From NCBI GenBank assembly GCA_028692555.1, contig JAQUXE010000001.1, positions 3,864 to 67,863 on the forward strand: a DNA stretch of 64,000 nt. Direction: 5' to 3'. The notes below the pieces were generated by a model. The model made no database searches, was not told where the DNA came from, and was given only the letters and a program-made list of their open reading frames with translations. Below are positions 55,814-63,737 of this stretch, in pieces. A program made the translations under genes and the position numbers. The DNA comes from Minisyncoccota bacterium. GTDB taxonomy: Bacteria; Patescibacteriota; Minisyncoccia; Minisyncoccales; Minisyncoccaceae. Positions within the stretch are counted from its first letter, which is position 1. Each line of letters opens with the position of its first letter.

Positions 55814-58228
55814 TTATTTCCCGCAACATTTCTTGTATTTTTTTCCACTACCACAAGGACATGGATCATTTCTATTTATGCCTGTCTTATTCTTAGGTGT
55901 AGAATATTCTTCTAATTTAGAAGGTGGTTGAATATTGATTGTCGCTTTCATAATCGCTTCAACCATATTACGCTCACAATTTTCTAGCAATTCTCTAAAC
56001 AATATATGTGCTTCTTTTTTGTACTCAATTAATGGATCTCTTTGTCCATATGCTCTTAATCTTACAGAATCTTTTAAGCTTTCCATATTTTCTAAATGCT
56101 CAATCCATATAGAATCAATTGCTCTAATTCCAGCTATCTTTTCAATCTGACGCATATTGTCTTTGCCAACCTCTTCTTCCTTTTTATTATAATCATCTTC
56201 GCTGTATCCATGTTTAGAAAGTAATGGAATAATCGTATCTCTTAGATTTTCTTTTTCTAATAATTCATCTCTTTTTATATAAATTGTATCCCTTTGTTTA
56301 TTTAAAACATCATCATAATCTAAAACATGTTTTCTTGAGTCAAAATTAAATCCCTCAATCTTGCTTTGAGCTGATTCAATACTTCTTGAAATCATTCCAT
56401 TTTCAATTGGCGTATCTTCATCAATATTAAATCTTTCCATTAATGCCTTGATTTTGTCTCCACCAAATATTCTAATAACATCGTCTTCTAGCGAAACAAA
56501 GAATTGTGTTTCTCCTGGATCACCCTGTCTTCCTGCTCTACCTCTTAATTGATTGTCAATTCTTCTTGCTTCGTGTCTTTCTGTTCCTATCACGCAAAGT
56601 CCGCCTAAATCTTTAACTTCTTGGTTTTCTTCTGGTGTTGATGGTGTCCCTCCTAAATAAATATCAACTCCACGACCAGCCATATTGGTAGCAATAGTAA
56701 CCGCACCCTTTTTACCCGCTTGAGCAATAATCTCACCCTCTTGCTCATGATGTTTAGCATTTAATACTTTATGAGGAACCCCTTCTCTACCCAATAATGC
56801 TCCTAGATATTCATTTTTATCAATTGATGTTGTACCAACTAAGACCGGCTGTCCCTTTTTATACTTTTCTTTTACCTCATTAACAACTGCCCTAAACTTT
56901 GCTTCTTCCGTTTTATAAACCTTGTCTGGCAAGTCCTTTCTTACAATTTCTTTATTTGTTGGTATTACAACCACCTCAAGGCCGTATACTTTATCAAATT
57001 CTTCAGCAGATGTTTCTGCTGTTCCTGTCATTCCAGAAAGCTTATCATACATTCTAAAGTAATTTTGAAATGTTACAGATGCTAATGTTATTGACTCCGG
57101 CATTACCCTAACACCCTCTTTAGCTTCAACTGCTTGATGAAGTCCACCTGACCATCTCCTTCCGGGCATCATTCTTCCTGTAAATTGATCAATAATTATT
57201 ACTTCTCCATTTTTGATAACATAATCCTTTTCTTTTTTAAAAAGAATTTCTGCTTTTAATGCTTGCTCTAAATGATGCAAATATTTTGAACCTCTTTCGT
57301 CATAGATGTTACCCATGGCTAAAATACTCTCCACCCTGTCTATTCCTTTTTCAGTCAATGTTACTGCTCTAAACTTTTCATCAATTTCAAAATCTTCATC
57401 TTTTTTTAATTTAGGAATAATCCTTGAAAATTCCCCATACCATTTTGAACTCTCTTCATCGGGTGATGAAACAATTAATGGGGTCCTTGCTTCATCAATC
57501 AATATAGAATCAACCTCATCAACTATAGTAAAATTAAATCCCCTTTGAGATTTACTTTTTAAGTCATAAACCATATTATCTTTTAGATAATCAAATCCAA
57601 ACTCATTGTTTGTTCCATAAGTAATGTCTGCACTGTATGCTTCTTTTCTTGTACAGGGCCTTAAAAAATCCTCAACAACTAAAAACCCTCCTAACTCATC
57701 TCTTACTTCGTCAGCTTCTTCTTTTTTGTAGTTAGAATCATATATAAATGATTGATCATGATTAACACAGGCAACGCTAAGCCCTAGCGCATCATAGATT
57801 TGACCCATCCAAACAGCATCTCTTCTTGAAAGATAATCATTAACAGTAACTAAATGACAACCTTTACCTGATAGGGCGTTTAATGCTAAAGGCAAAGTTG
57901 CTGTTAAAGTTTTTCCTTCACCTGTTCTCATCTCAGCAATTTTTCCTTGATGTAAAACTATTCCACCAATCAACTGACAATCAAAGTGTCTTTGATTTAA
58001 TGTCCTTTTACCTGCTTCTCTAGTTAAGGCAAACGATTCTTCTAAAACATCATCAAGTGACTCGCCATTTGATAACCTTTCTTTAAGTTCTTTTATTTTT
58101 TCTTTAATTTCATCTAAAGAAAGATTAGCAAAATCAGCCTCAAGAGAATTAATCTTTTGAATTACTGGATCTAAACTTTTAATATATTTTTCATTGGCAT
58201 TGCCAAAGAATCTCTCTAGAAATGACAT
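55814..58228 (-). CDS. secA: preprotein translocase ATPase SecA
   Basis: The 804-residue motor of the Sec pathway has Walker A MRTGEGKTLTA, the DEAD-box VDEVDSILIDEARTPL, GRAGRQGDPGETQFF and a C-terminal zinc-binding SEC-C motif (DPCPCGSGKKYKKCCG) that contacts SecB or phospholipids. Normal length for small-genome SecA. The ATG coincides with the predicted transcript start. SecY is at 7.6-8.8 kb. Confidence 0.98.
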   Translation of the reverse strand: MSFLERFFGNANEKYIKSLDPVIQKINSLEADFANLSLDEIKEKIKELKERLSNGESLDDVLEESFALTREAGKRTLNQRHFDCQLIGGIVLHQGKIAEMRTGEGKTLTATLPLALNALSGKGCHLVTVNDYLSRRDAVWMGQIYDALGLSVACVNHDQSFIYDSNYKKEEADEVRDELGGFLVVEDFLRPCTRKEAYSADITYGTNNEFGFDYLKDNMVYDLKSKSQRGFNFTIVDEVDSILIDEARTPLIVSSPDEESSKWYGEFSRIIPKLKKDEDFEIDEKFRAVTLTEKGIDRVESILAMGNIYDERGSKYLHHLEQALKAEILFKKEKDYVIKNGEVIIIDQFTGRMMPGRRWSGGLHQAVEAKEGVRVMPESITLASVTFQNYFRMYDKLSGMTGTAETSAEEFDKVYGLEVVVIPTNKEIVRKDLPDKVYKTEEAKFRAVVNEVKEKYKKGQPVLVGTTSIDKNEYLGALLGREGVPHKVLNAKHHEQEGEIIAQAGKKGAVTIATNMAGRGVDIYLGGTPSTPEENQEVKDLGGLCVIGTERHEARRIDNQLRGRAGRQGDPGETQFFVSLEDDVIRIFGGDKIKALMERFNIDEDTPIENGMISRSIESAQSKIEGFNFDSRKHVLDYDDVLNKQRDTIYIKRDELLEKENLRDTIIPLLSKHGYSEDDYNKKEEEVGKDNMRQIEKIAGIRAIDSIWIEHLENMESLKDSVRLRAYGQRDPLIEYKKEAHILFRELLENCERNMVEAIMKATINIQPPSKLEEYSTPKNKTGINRNDPCPCGSGKKYKKCCGK

Positions 58229-58234
58229 AGTATA

Positions 58235-58263
58235 ATACTATATCAATAATCAAAAAAGGTCAA
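58235..58263 (-). promoter_or_regulatory. promoter of secA, leaderless, -35 overlapping the hpf stop
   Basis: On the - strand TTGACC (58263-58258), 17-nt spacer, TAGTAT (58240-58235). Seven nt on is 58228, the A of the secA ATG. The TGA of TTGACC is the hpf stop codon. Confidence 0.7.
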
Positions 58264-58589
58264 AGTCCCCTTCTTTTCTCAATAGAATTCTTATCTTTAT
58301 ACTTTTTTACTTGGAGCATCAACTGTTCTTTAACATCATTTAGTGATAAGCGAAAATTCTCTCTGCTTGATTCCGCTCTTAACATTTTGCCCCCGGGAAC
58401 TTGAACTTGAGCCTCTGCTCTGAAAATATCTCCTTTTGAATGATGCTTAGTTGTTTTATCAAGCTCAACCTCAATAATTAAATTAGAATTTTCTGGAAAC
58501 AACTTTCCAATTTTCTTTATTTTTTGATCAACTAGTTTTCTTAAATATTCTGTTAATTCTAAATTAGTTGCTTTTATTTTTATTTCCAT
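58260..58589 (-). CDS. hpf: short ribosome hibernation-promoting factor (HPF/YfiA family)
   Basis: The 109-residue protein has the beta-alpha-beta fold of S30AE proteins: IKIKATNLELTEYLRKLVDQK, the IIEVELDKTTKHHSKGDIFRAEAQVQVPGG strand pair and a basic C-terminus (KKYKDKNSIEKRRG). It is the short form, lacking the long C-terminal dimerisation domain. It inactivates idle ribosomes as 100S or hibernating 70S particles. Its -10 (TATAAT 58604-58599) puts the transcript start about 3 nt before the ATG. Confidence 0.93.
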   Translation of the reverse strand: MEIKIKATNLELTEYLRKLVDQKIKKIGKLFPENSNLIIEVELDKTTKHHSKGDIFRAEAQVQVPGGKMLRAESSRENFRLSLNDVKEQLMLQVKKYKDKNSIEKRRGL

Positions 58590-58598
58590 ATTTTTATC

Positions 58599-58604
58599 AT
58601 TATA
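58599..58604 (-). promoter_or_regulatory. -10 box of hpf, short-leader geometry
   Basis: TATAAT on the - strand, predicted start 58592, three nt before the ATG at 58589. It lies in the tail of the upstream terminator. Confidence 0.55.
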
Positions 58605-58607
58605 ACT

Positions 58608-58632
58608 AAAACAACTCTTAATGAGCTGTTTT
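58608..58632 (-). terminator. intrinsic terminator of the histone-H1-like gene
   Basis: AAAACAGCTC (58632-58623 on - strand) pairs with GAGTTGTTTT (58617-58608), 10 bp with one G-U, loop ATTAA. The T-run is partly in the stem. Confidence 0.75.
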
Positions 58633-58640
58633 AGTAGAAA

Positions 58641-58853
58641 TTATTTTTTCTTCTTTGCTGGAGTTTTTTTCTTTGCTACTTTCTTTGTAGCTGGTTTTTT
58701 TGCAGGAACCTTTTTAGCTGGTTTTTTTGCAGGAGCCTTTTTAGCTGGTTTTTTTGCTACCTTTTTCTTTGCTACTTTCTTTGTAGCTGGTTTTTTTGCA
58801 GCTGGCTTCTTTTTTGCAGGAGCCTTTTTAGCTGCAGTTTTTTTTACTGCCAT
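58641..58853 (-). CDS. Lys/Ala/Pro-rich histone-H1-like protein
   Basis: A 70-residue protein almost wholly of K, A, P and T (e.g. PAKKKPAAKKPATKKVAKKK, with repeated PAKK/ATKK units). Such H1 C-terminal-like proteins bind and compact DNA or RNA by charge. The repetitive DNA (repeat cores GCTGGTTTTTTTGC) can slip, so length may vary between strains. The + strand frame over it is an artefact of the repeats. A TTGACA upstream (58953-58948) may be its -35. Confidence 0.85.
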   Translation of the reverse strand: MAVKKTAAKKAPAKKKPAAKKPATKKVAKKKVAKKPAKKAPAKKPAKKVPAKKPATKKVAKKKTPAKKKK

Positions 58854-58962
58854 TTTTTTAGAAAAAGTTAAACTTTATTAATCGACCTTTTCCTTCTTAT
58901 AAATTATTTTCACTTTCTATTTATATTTTCCTCTTTATAAAAAAATTTGTCAATAGTTTTTT

Positions 58963-59823
58963 CTAAAAAATTTTTATTTCTTCTTCAAGTTTAATTAAAA
59001 ATTTTTCTTCTACTTCTTTTTTAATAATTTTTATCAATGATAGAACATCATCTGATGTTGCATTGCCCAAATTAATAATAAAATTTGCATGATCTTCAGC
59101 TATTTTTGCATCACCAATCTGTTTCCCCTTTAATCCTGCTTTCTCAATCAATTCACCAGCAGAAAAATTGTCTCCGTTTTTAAAAATAGAACCAATTGAA
59201 AATCCTTTTGGTTGTTTTAATATTCTTTTACTTAAATTATTTTTAATGTTTTTTTTAATTTCTTCTGTGTTCCCTTTTTCTAATTCTAAAATAGCAGAAG
59301 TAATAATTAAATTATAATTATTTTTAAAAATACTATTTCTATATCCAAAATTACAATCTTTTTTAGAAAACTCTCTTTCTATAATTTTTTTGTTTTTGAC
59401 TTCTAAAACTTTAACTTGTTTTATTAATTCAGATATTTCTACCCCAAAGGCACCTGCATTGCCATTAATTGCTCCTGCAAGTGTTCCTGGTATGCCGATA
59501 GCCCATTCTAATCCAGTGTAGCTGTCTAGCTTATTAACCAAGTAATTAAGAGAAATGCTTGCGTTAACTTCTATTAGGTTGTCATTGATCAAAAAATTAT
59601 TACTTGAATTAAAAACAATTACCATGCCATCGTAGCCCTCGCTTGAAAAAAGAATATTACTTCCCCCACCAATTACTAGAAATTTTAAATTTAATTCCAA
59701 TGCTTTTTCAATTGCTCTTTTAATATCTTTTGGATCGCTTACCTCAATTAAATATCTTGCAGGTCCACCAATTCTAAAAGTAGAATATTTTGACAATAAA
59801 ACATTTTCTTTTATTCCTTCCAT
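58963..59823 (-). CDS. murB: UDP-N-acetylmuramate dehydrogenase
   Basis: The 286-residue FAD enzyme makes UDP-MurNAc. Visible are TFRIGGPARYLIEV, GGGSNILFSSEGYDG, the WAIGIPGTLAGAINGNAGAFG block, YRNSIF and the C-terminal LKGKQIGDAKIAEDHANFIIN. The type II short C-terminal form. It overlaps the O-antigen-ligase-like gene by 13 nt. Together with uppS, uppP and the GH3 enzyme it shows a peptidoglycan wall. Confidence 0.96.
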   Translation of the reverse strand: MEGIKENVLLSKYSTFRIGGPARYLIEVSDPKDIKRAIEKALELNLKFLVIGGGSNILFSSEGYDGMVIVFNSSNNFLINDNLIEVNASISLNYLVNKLDSYTGLEWAIGIPGTLAGAINGNAGAFGVEISELIKQVKVLEVKNKKIIEREFSKKDCNFGYRNSIFKNNYNLIITSAILELEKGNTEEIKKNIKNNLSKRILKQPKGFSIGSIFKNGDNFSAGELIEKAGLKGKQIGDAKIAEDHANFIINLGNATSDDVLSLIKIIKKEVEEKFLIKLEEEIKIF

Positions 59824-61499
59824 AATTCTATCTTATTAAATAATTCATTATCGTTTGGATTTAACTCTAATGCTTTTTTATATTCTTCTAGCGCCAATTC
59901 TTTTTCTCCACTTTCTTCAAACGCCCTGCCTAGTGCATAATAAATATCATAATTCTGTGGAGCTAATTTTTTTGCTTCTTGATAGTTGTAAATAATATCC
60001 TCTGTTTTTTCTTCTTCTAGAAAATTAATATTTTCATAAAGAAATCCTAATTTTTGCCATGATTGAAAATTATTCTTATCAATCTCTATAGCTTTTTTGG
60101 CATATTTTTCTGAAAGAGATATGTTTTCTTCAATCATATTTCTTTGTTCATTGATTTTTTCTTGAGTTACCCATCTTTCCTCAAAGTACTGACTTGCATT
60201 TAGTAAATATAGTTTTGACAAAGCAATATAATAATCACCAATTTCGAAAGATTGGATTGATTTTTCCATTTCATTTATTGATTTTCCTAACAATTCACCC
60301 GACAAGAAATATTCCAATGAGCGATTATAATGATTGTCTGCTTTAATATAATTAAAATAATTAAAACCAGCAAAAACAAATATAATTAATAATGCCACAA
60401 TTATTGCCTTGTCTATTTTAATTTCTTTTCTTTTATTAATCCAAGAATTAAATAATATAAAAAATATTAATATTATAAATATATCTATTGCTCCAAAGAA
60501 AAATAATAGAGAAAAGGAAAATGCCATAGGAAAAATAATATCATCTTCTTTTAAGAAATTTTTAAATCCCTCAAAGTAGAAAAATGAGAGAAGAATTAAT
60601 AGAGAAATAATGCCCAAAAGACCCAGCGTCACAATAAAAGTTAAAATCATGCTTGATCCCTCGCGAGCAACCAAGTAAGGATTAGTTAAGTTAATCTCCT
60701 TGTCTTTGTATAAAGAAAACTGATAATGATATGTTGATGGTCCCGAACCAAAAAATAAATTTTTTGCGCTCTCTGTTAAGCTGCCCCTAGCAATAGAAAT
60801 GCTTTGGTTATAAGAAATATTTCCAACTTCTTTAGTTTCACTTGATGGAATTGGAATTAAAAAACATATTAAAAAAGCAATTAATATAAATAAGAGAGGT
60901 ATTGTTTTTTTAATTTCAAAATTGCAATTTACAAGTTTTTTGTAAAAAATTAAAAATGTCCCAATGGATAAAATAAACCAAGCTATTTTTATATCAACAA
61001 AAATTAAAAATACAAAAAATAATATTATTGGCGCAATAATTCTTTTATCTCTATACTGAGGAATTAAAAATAATAAAGACAAGGCAGTTATTATTGATAA
61101 TTGACTAATATTTAACACTTCGTTGCCAATAAAAGATTGAATAAAAAAGTATATAACTGCTATTATGTTACCTAGCACAAAGAATTTGAATATTTCTCCA
61201 AAATATTCTTTTTTAAAGTAAGAAAAAATAACAAAAATAGAAATAAAAGCAAATAGTGATTCTGCACCTTTGCCCCATAAGCTAAAATATATATTTTTTG
61301 AAAAGATAAACGAGAGCAAGAAGGAGGAAAAAAATAATAATACTAATTTATTGTAAATTATTTTCTGTGGTTTAAAAAAGCTAAATAACAAAAGAGAAAA
61401 TGCAAAAGCAATAACAAAGATGGTGTTAACCAGACTTGTTTGAGTAATTAAAAACAAAGGCAAGAGAAATAAGAAAAATGAATATATATATTTAGTCAT
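59811..61499 (-). CDS. O-antigen-ligase/Wzy-like polytopic protein with C-terminal TPR repeats
   Basis: Started at MTKYIYSFFLFLLP (61499), where it overlaps the flavoprotein stop by 8 nt; the longer frame adds an atypical N-terminus. About ten membrane helices fill residues 5-385, with the external loop ARGSLTESAKNLFFGSGPST near 240-260 typical of O-antigen ligase family proteins. From about 390 on there are TPRs (e.g. YALGRAFEESGEKELALEEY). It may attach glycans to surface proteins or lipid-linked sugars; the donor is unknown. Confidence 0.85.
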   Translation of the reverse strand: MTKYIYSFFLFLLPLFLITQTSLVNTIFVIAFAFSLLLFSFFKPQKIIYNKLVLLFFSSFLLSFIFSKNIYFSLWGKGAESLFAFISIFVIFSYFKKEYFGEIFKFFVLGNIIAVIYFFIQSFIGNEVLNISQLSIITALSLLFLIPQYRDKRIIAPIILFFVFLIFVDIKIAWFILSIGTFLIFYKKLVNCNFEIKKTIPLLFILIAFLICFLIPIPSSETKEVGNISYNQSISIARGSLTESAKNLFFGSGPSTYHYQFSLYKDKEINLTNPYLVAREGSSMILTFIVTLGLLGIISLLILLSFFYFEGFKNFLKEDDIIFPMAFSFSLLFFFGAIDIFIILIFFILFNSWINKRKEIKIDKAIIVALLIIFVFAGFNYFNYIKADNHYNRSLEYFLSGELLGKSINEMEKSIQSFEIGDYYIALSKLYLLNASQYFEERWVTQEKINEQRNMIEENISLSEKYAKKAIEIDKNNFQSWQKLGFLYENINFLEEEKTEDIIYNYQEAKKLAPQNYDIYYALGRAFEESGEKELALEEYKKALELNPNDNELFNKIELWKE

Positions 61500-62691
61500 C
61501 TTTAATTGAATTAATGCCGGCGACATATCCCGTAGTCCAACAAACTTGGAGATTATATCCTCCAGAAGGGCCATCTATATCAAGCACCTCGCCAGCGAAA
61601 TATAAATTATTAATTATTTTTGATTTCATTGTTTTTGAATCAACTTCTTTGAGAGAGATTCCTCCTGAAGTAATCATTGCTTTATCAAAACCTAATAATC
61701 CAGCAACATTAAATTCTATTTCTTTAACAACTCTTACTAATCTCAATCTCTCTTCTTTAGTAAGGTTGTTTATTTTTCTTGTTTTTGGAATACTGCTAAA
61801 ATTAAGGATAAATGGAATTAATTTTTCGGGTATAAAATCAGATAAAAATGTAGAAACAAACTTATTTTTTTTCTTTTCAAATATTTTTTGAAAATATTTA
61901 TCAAGCTCTTCTTTATTTTTATTGGGGAAAAGATCTAAAATTATTATATCTTTTGGTTTAATATTTTTACTTATATTAAGAATCATTGGTCCACTTAATC
62001 CAAAATGGGTAAATAATAGATCACCGCAATATTTTTTCTTGTTCACAGTGATACAAATATCTTTTAGAGATATCCCCTGTAATGATTTTGTCCATTTTTC
62101 TTTTATCTCAATAGGGGTCAATGCTGGCTTTAATTCAGTAATAGTATGTCCAATGTCCCAAGCAAAAGCGTCTCCCGTTGAACCAGTAACACCATATGAT
62201 TTACCCCCTGTGCAAATAATATATTTCCTGCCTTCTATTACCTCTCCACTACTTAATATTATTGACTTAATCTTATCATCATCTCTTTTAATTTCTGAAA
62301 CAGGAGAAGATGTTAGTATCTTAACTTTGTTTTCCTTTAATTTAGACAATAAAAACTTCAAAACATCTTTTGAATTTTCACTTATTGGATATATTTTATT
62401 TCCTTCTTTTTTGATTCCAAGATCTTCAAAAAATTCAATTGCTTTTTGAAAATTAAATATAGAAAATGATGATAAGAGAAAATCTCCATTTTTACCAAAT
62501 TTACTGCAAAATTCTTTATTACTTTTTTCGATACAGGTTAAATTACACCTTCCTCCACCAGTTAAAAGTAGCTTGTTGCCTAGTTTATCATTCTTCTCTA
62601 TCAATAATACTTTCGCACCCAAAGAAGATGCACTGATTGCAGATATCATTCCAGCAGGACCTCCTCCAATTATAACAACATCATATTTCAT
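61492..62691 (-). CDS. HI0933/BaiN-family flavoprotein
   Basis: The 399-residue FAD protein has VVIIGGGPAGMISAI at 5-19, GNKLLLTGGGRCNLT, the central TGGKSYGVTGSTGDAF and the C-terminal YFAGEVLDIDGPSGGYNLQVCWTTGYVAG. These match the widespread HI0933-like flavoproteins, whose reaction is mostly unknown. It overlaps ychF by ATGA. Confidence 0.92.
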   Translation of the reverse strand: MKYDVVIIGGGPAGMISAISASSLGAKVLLIEKNDKLGNKLLLTGGGRCNLTCIEKSNKEFCSKFGKNGDFLLSSFSIFNFQKAIEFFEDLGIKKEGNKIYPISENSKDVLKFLLSKLKENKVKILTSSPVSEIKRDDDKIKSIILSSGEVIEGRKYIICTGGKSYGVTGSTGDAFAWDIGHTITELKPALTPIEIKEKWTKSLQGISLKDICITVNKKKYCGDLLFTHFGLSGPMILNISKNIKPKDIIILDLFPNKNKEELDKYFQKIFEKKKNKFVSTFLSDFIPEKLIPFILNFSSIPKTRKINNLTKEERLRLVRVVKEIEFNVAGLLGFDKAMITSGGISLKEVDSKTMKSKIINNLYFAGEVLDIDGPSGGYNLQVCWTTGYVAGINSIKDD

Positions 62692-63737
62692 ATCTTAAAC
62701 TCAATTACATCACCATCTTTAACAATATATTCTTTTCCCTCTGTTTTAATCATACCTTTTTCTCTTGCCCTTGCAAAACCATTGCAATCAATTAAGTCCT
62801 TCCAATTAATAACTTCAGCCCTAATAAACTTATCCTCAAAATCACTATGAATTGCACTGCCTGCCTGTGGAGCGCTTGACCCACTCTTAATAGTCCACGA
62901 CCTCGTCTCGTCAGGACCTGTTGTAAAAAAATTAATCAGACCAAGCAACCTATATGCCTCTTTAATTAATTCATTTAATTTTGGTTCTATTCCTAATTCC
63001 TTTTGTTCATCTTCGGACAATTCACCACTTTCAACCTCTGTTAATATGTCCATAAAAATATGGGCCTTATTTTTGAAGTAATCTAAAACTTCTGCAGAAA
63101 CATCTTTTTGTTCTCCATTTAATAAATATAATCTTGGCTTTGAAGATAGTAATTGATAACTATCAACTATTTTCTTTTCTTCATCACTTAAAGAAACATC
63201 AGATATTATTTTTCCATCTTTTAATAATTCATAAACTTTCTTAAGAATCTCTGATTCTTTAACTGCTTCTTTTTTATTTGCTCTAATTTCTTTCTCAAGG
63301 GAAGATAACCGCTTTTCTATTGTTTCAATGTCCTTCAATATCATTTCCATATCTAAAATTTCTTTGTCTTTCAAAACATCTAAGTCATCTCTTGTTTTAA
63401 TTACATTATCATTTTTAAAACAACGAAGAACATAAACAATTGCATCCGTCTCTCTGATATTAGCTAAAAACTTGTTTCCTAGACCCTCGCCCTTACTTGC
63501 TCCCTCAACAAGGCCAGCTATATCAACAAACTCAATGGTTGCATATATTTTCTTTGCTGATTTTGTAAGATTGGCTAATTCTCCCACTCTTGAATCAGGA
63601 ACACAAGTAACCCCAACATTTGGATCAATTGTACAAAATGGATAATTAGCAATATCCACTTGTTTTTTAGTAATTAATTGAAATAGAGTAGATTTTCCAA
63701 CATTAGGAAAACCAACAATTCCTATCTGTAATGCCAT
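62688..63737 (-). CDS. ychF: redox-regulated ATPase YchF/OLA1
   Basis: The 349-residue Obg-family protein has GFPNVGKST at 9-17, DPNVGVTCVPD and DIAGLVEGASKGEGLGNKFL, then a coiled-coil insertion. The C-terminal TGS domain includes IKSGSSAPQAGSAIHSDFEDKFIRAEVI. Unlike other Obg GTPases it prefers ATP. It binds ribosomes and its removal raises oxidative-stress tolerance in other bacteria. It touches the upstream partial gene by one base. Confidence 0.96.
   Translation of the reverse strand: MALQIGIVGFPNVGKSTLFQLITKKQVDIANYPFCTIDPNVGVTCVPDSRVGELANLTKSAKKIYATIEFVDIAGLVEGASKGEGLGNKFLANIRETDAIVYVLRCFKNDNVIKTRDDLDVLKDKEILDMEMILKDIETIEKRLSSLEKEIRANKKEAVKESEILKKVYELLKDGKIISDVSLSDEEKKIVDSYQLLSSKPRLYLLNGEQKDVSAEVLDYFKNKAHIFMDILTEVESGELSEDEQKELGIEPKLNELIKEAYRLLGLINFFTTGPDETRSWTIKSGSSAPQAGSAIHSDFEDKFIRAEVINWKDLIDCNGFARAREKGMIKTEGKEYIVKDGDVIEFKI

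Noticed and set aside
58621-58881. An 86-codon + strand frame rich in F, A and G.
   Set aside because: It is the antisense of the Lys/Ala repeat gene; the composition follows from the reverse complement of AAR and GCN codons.
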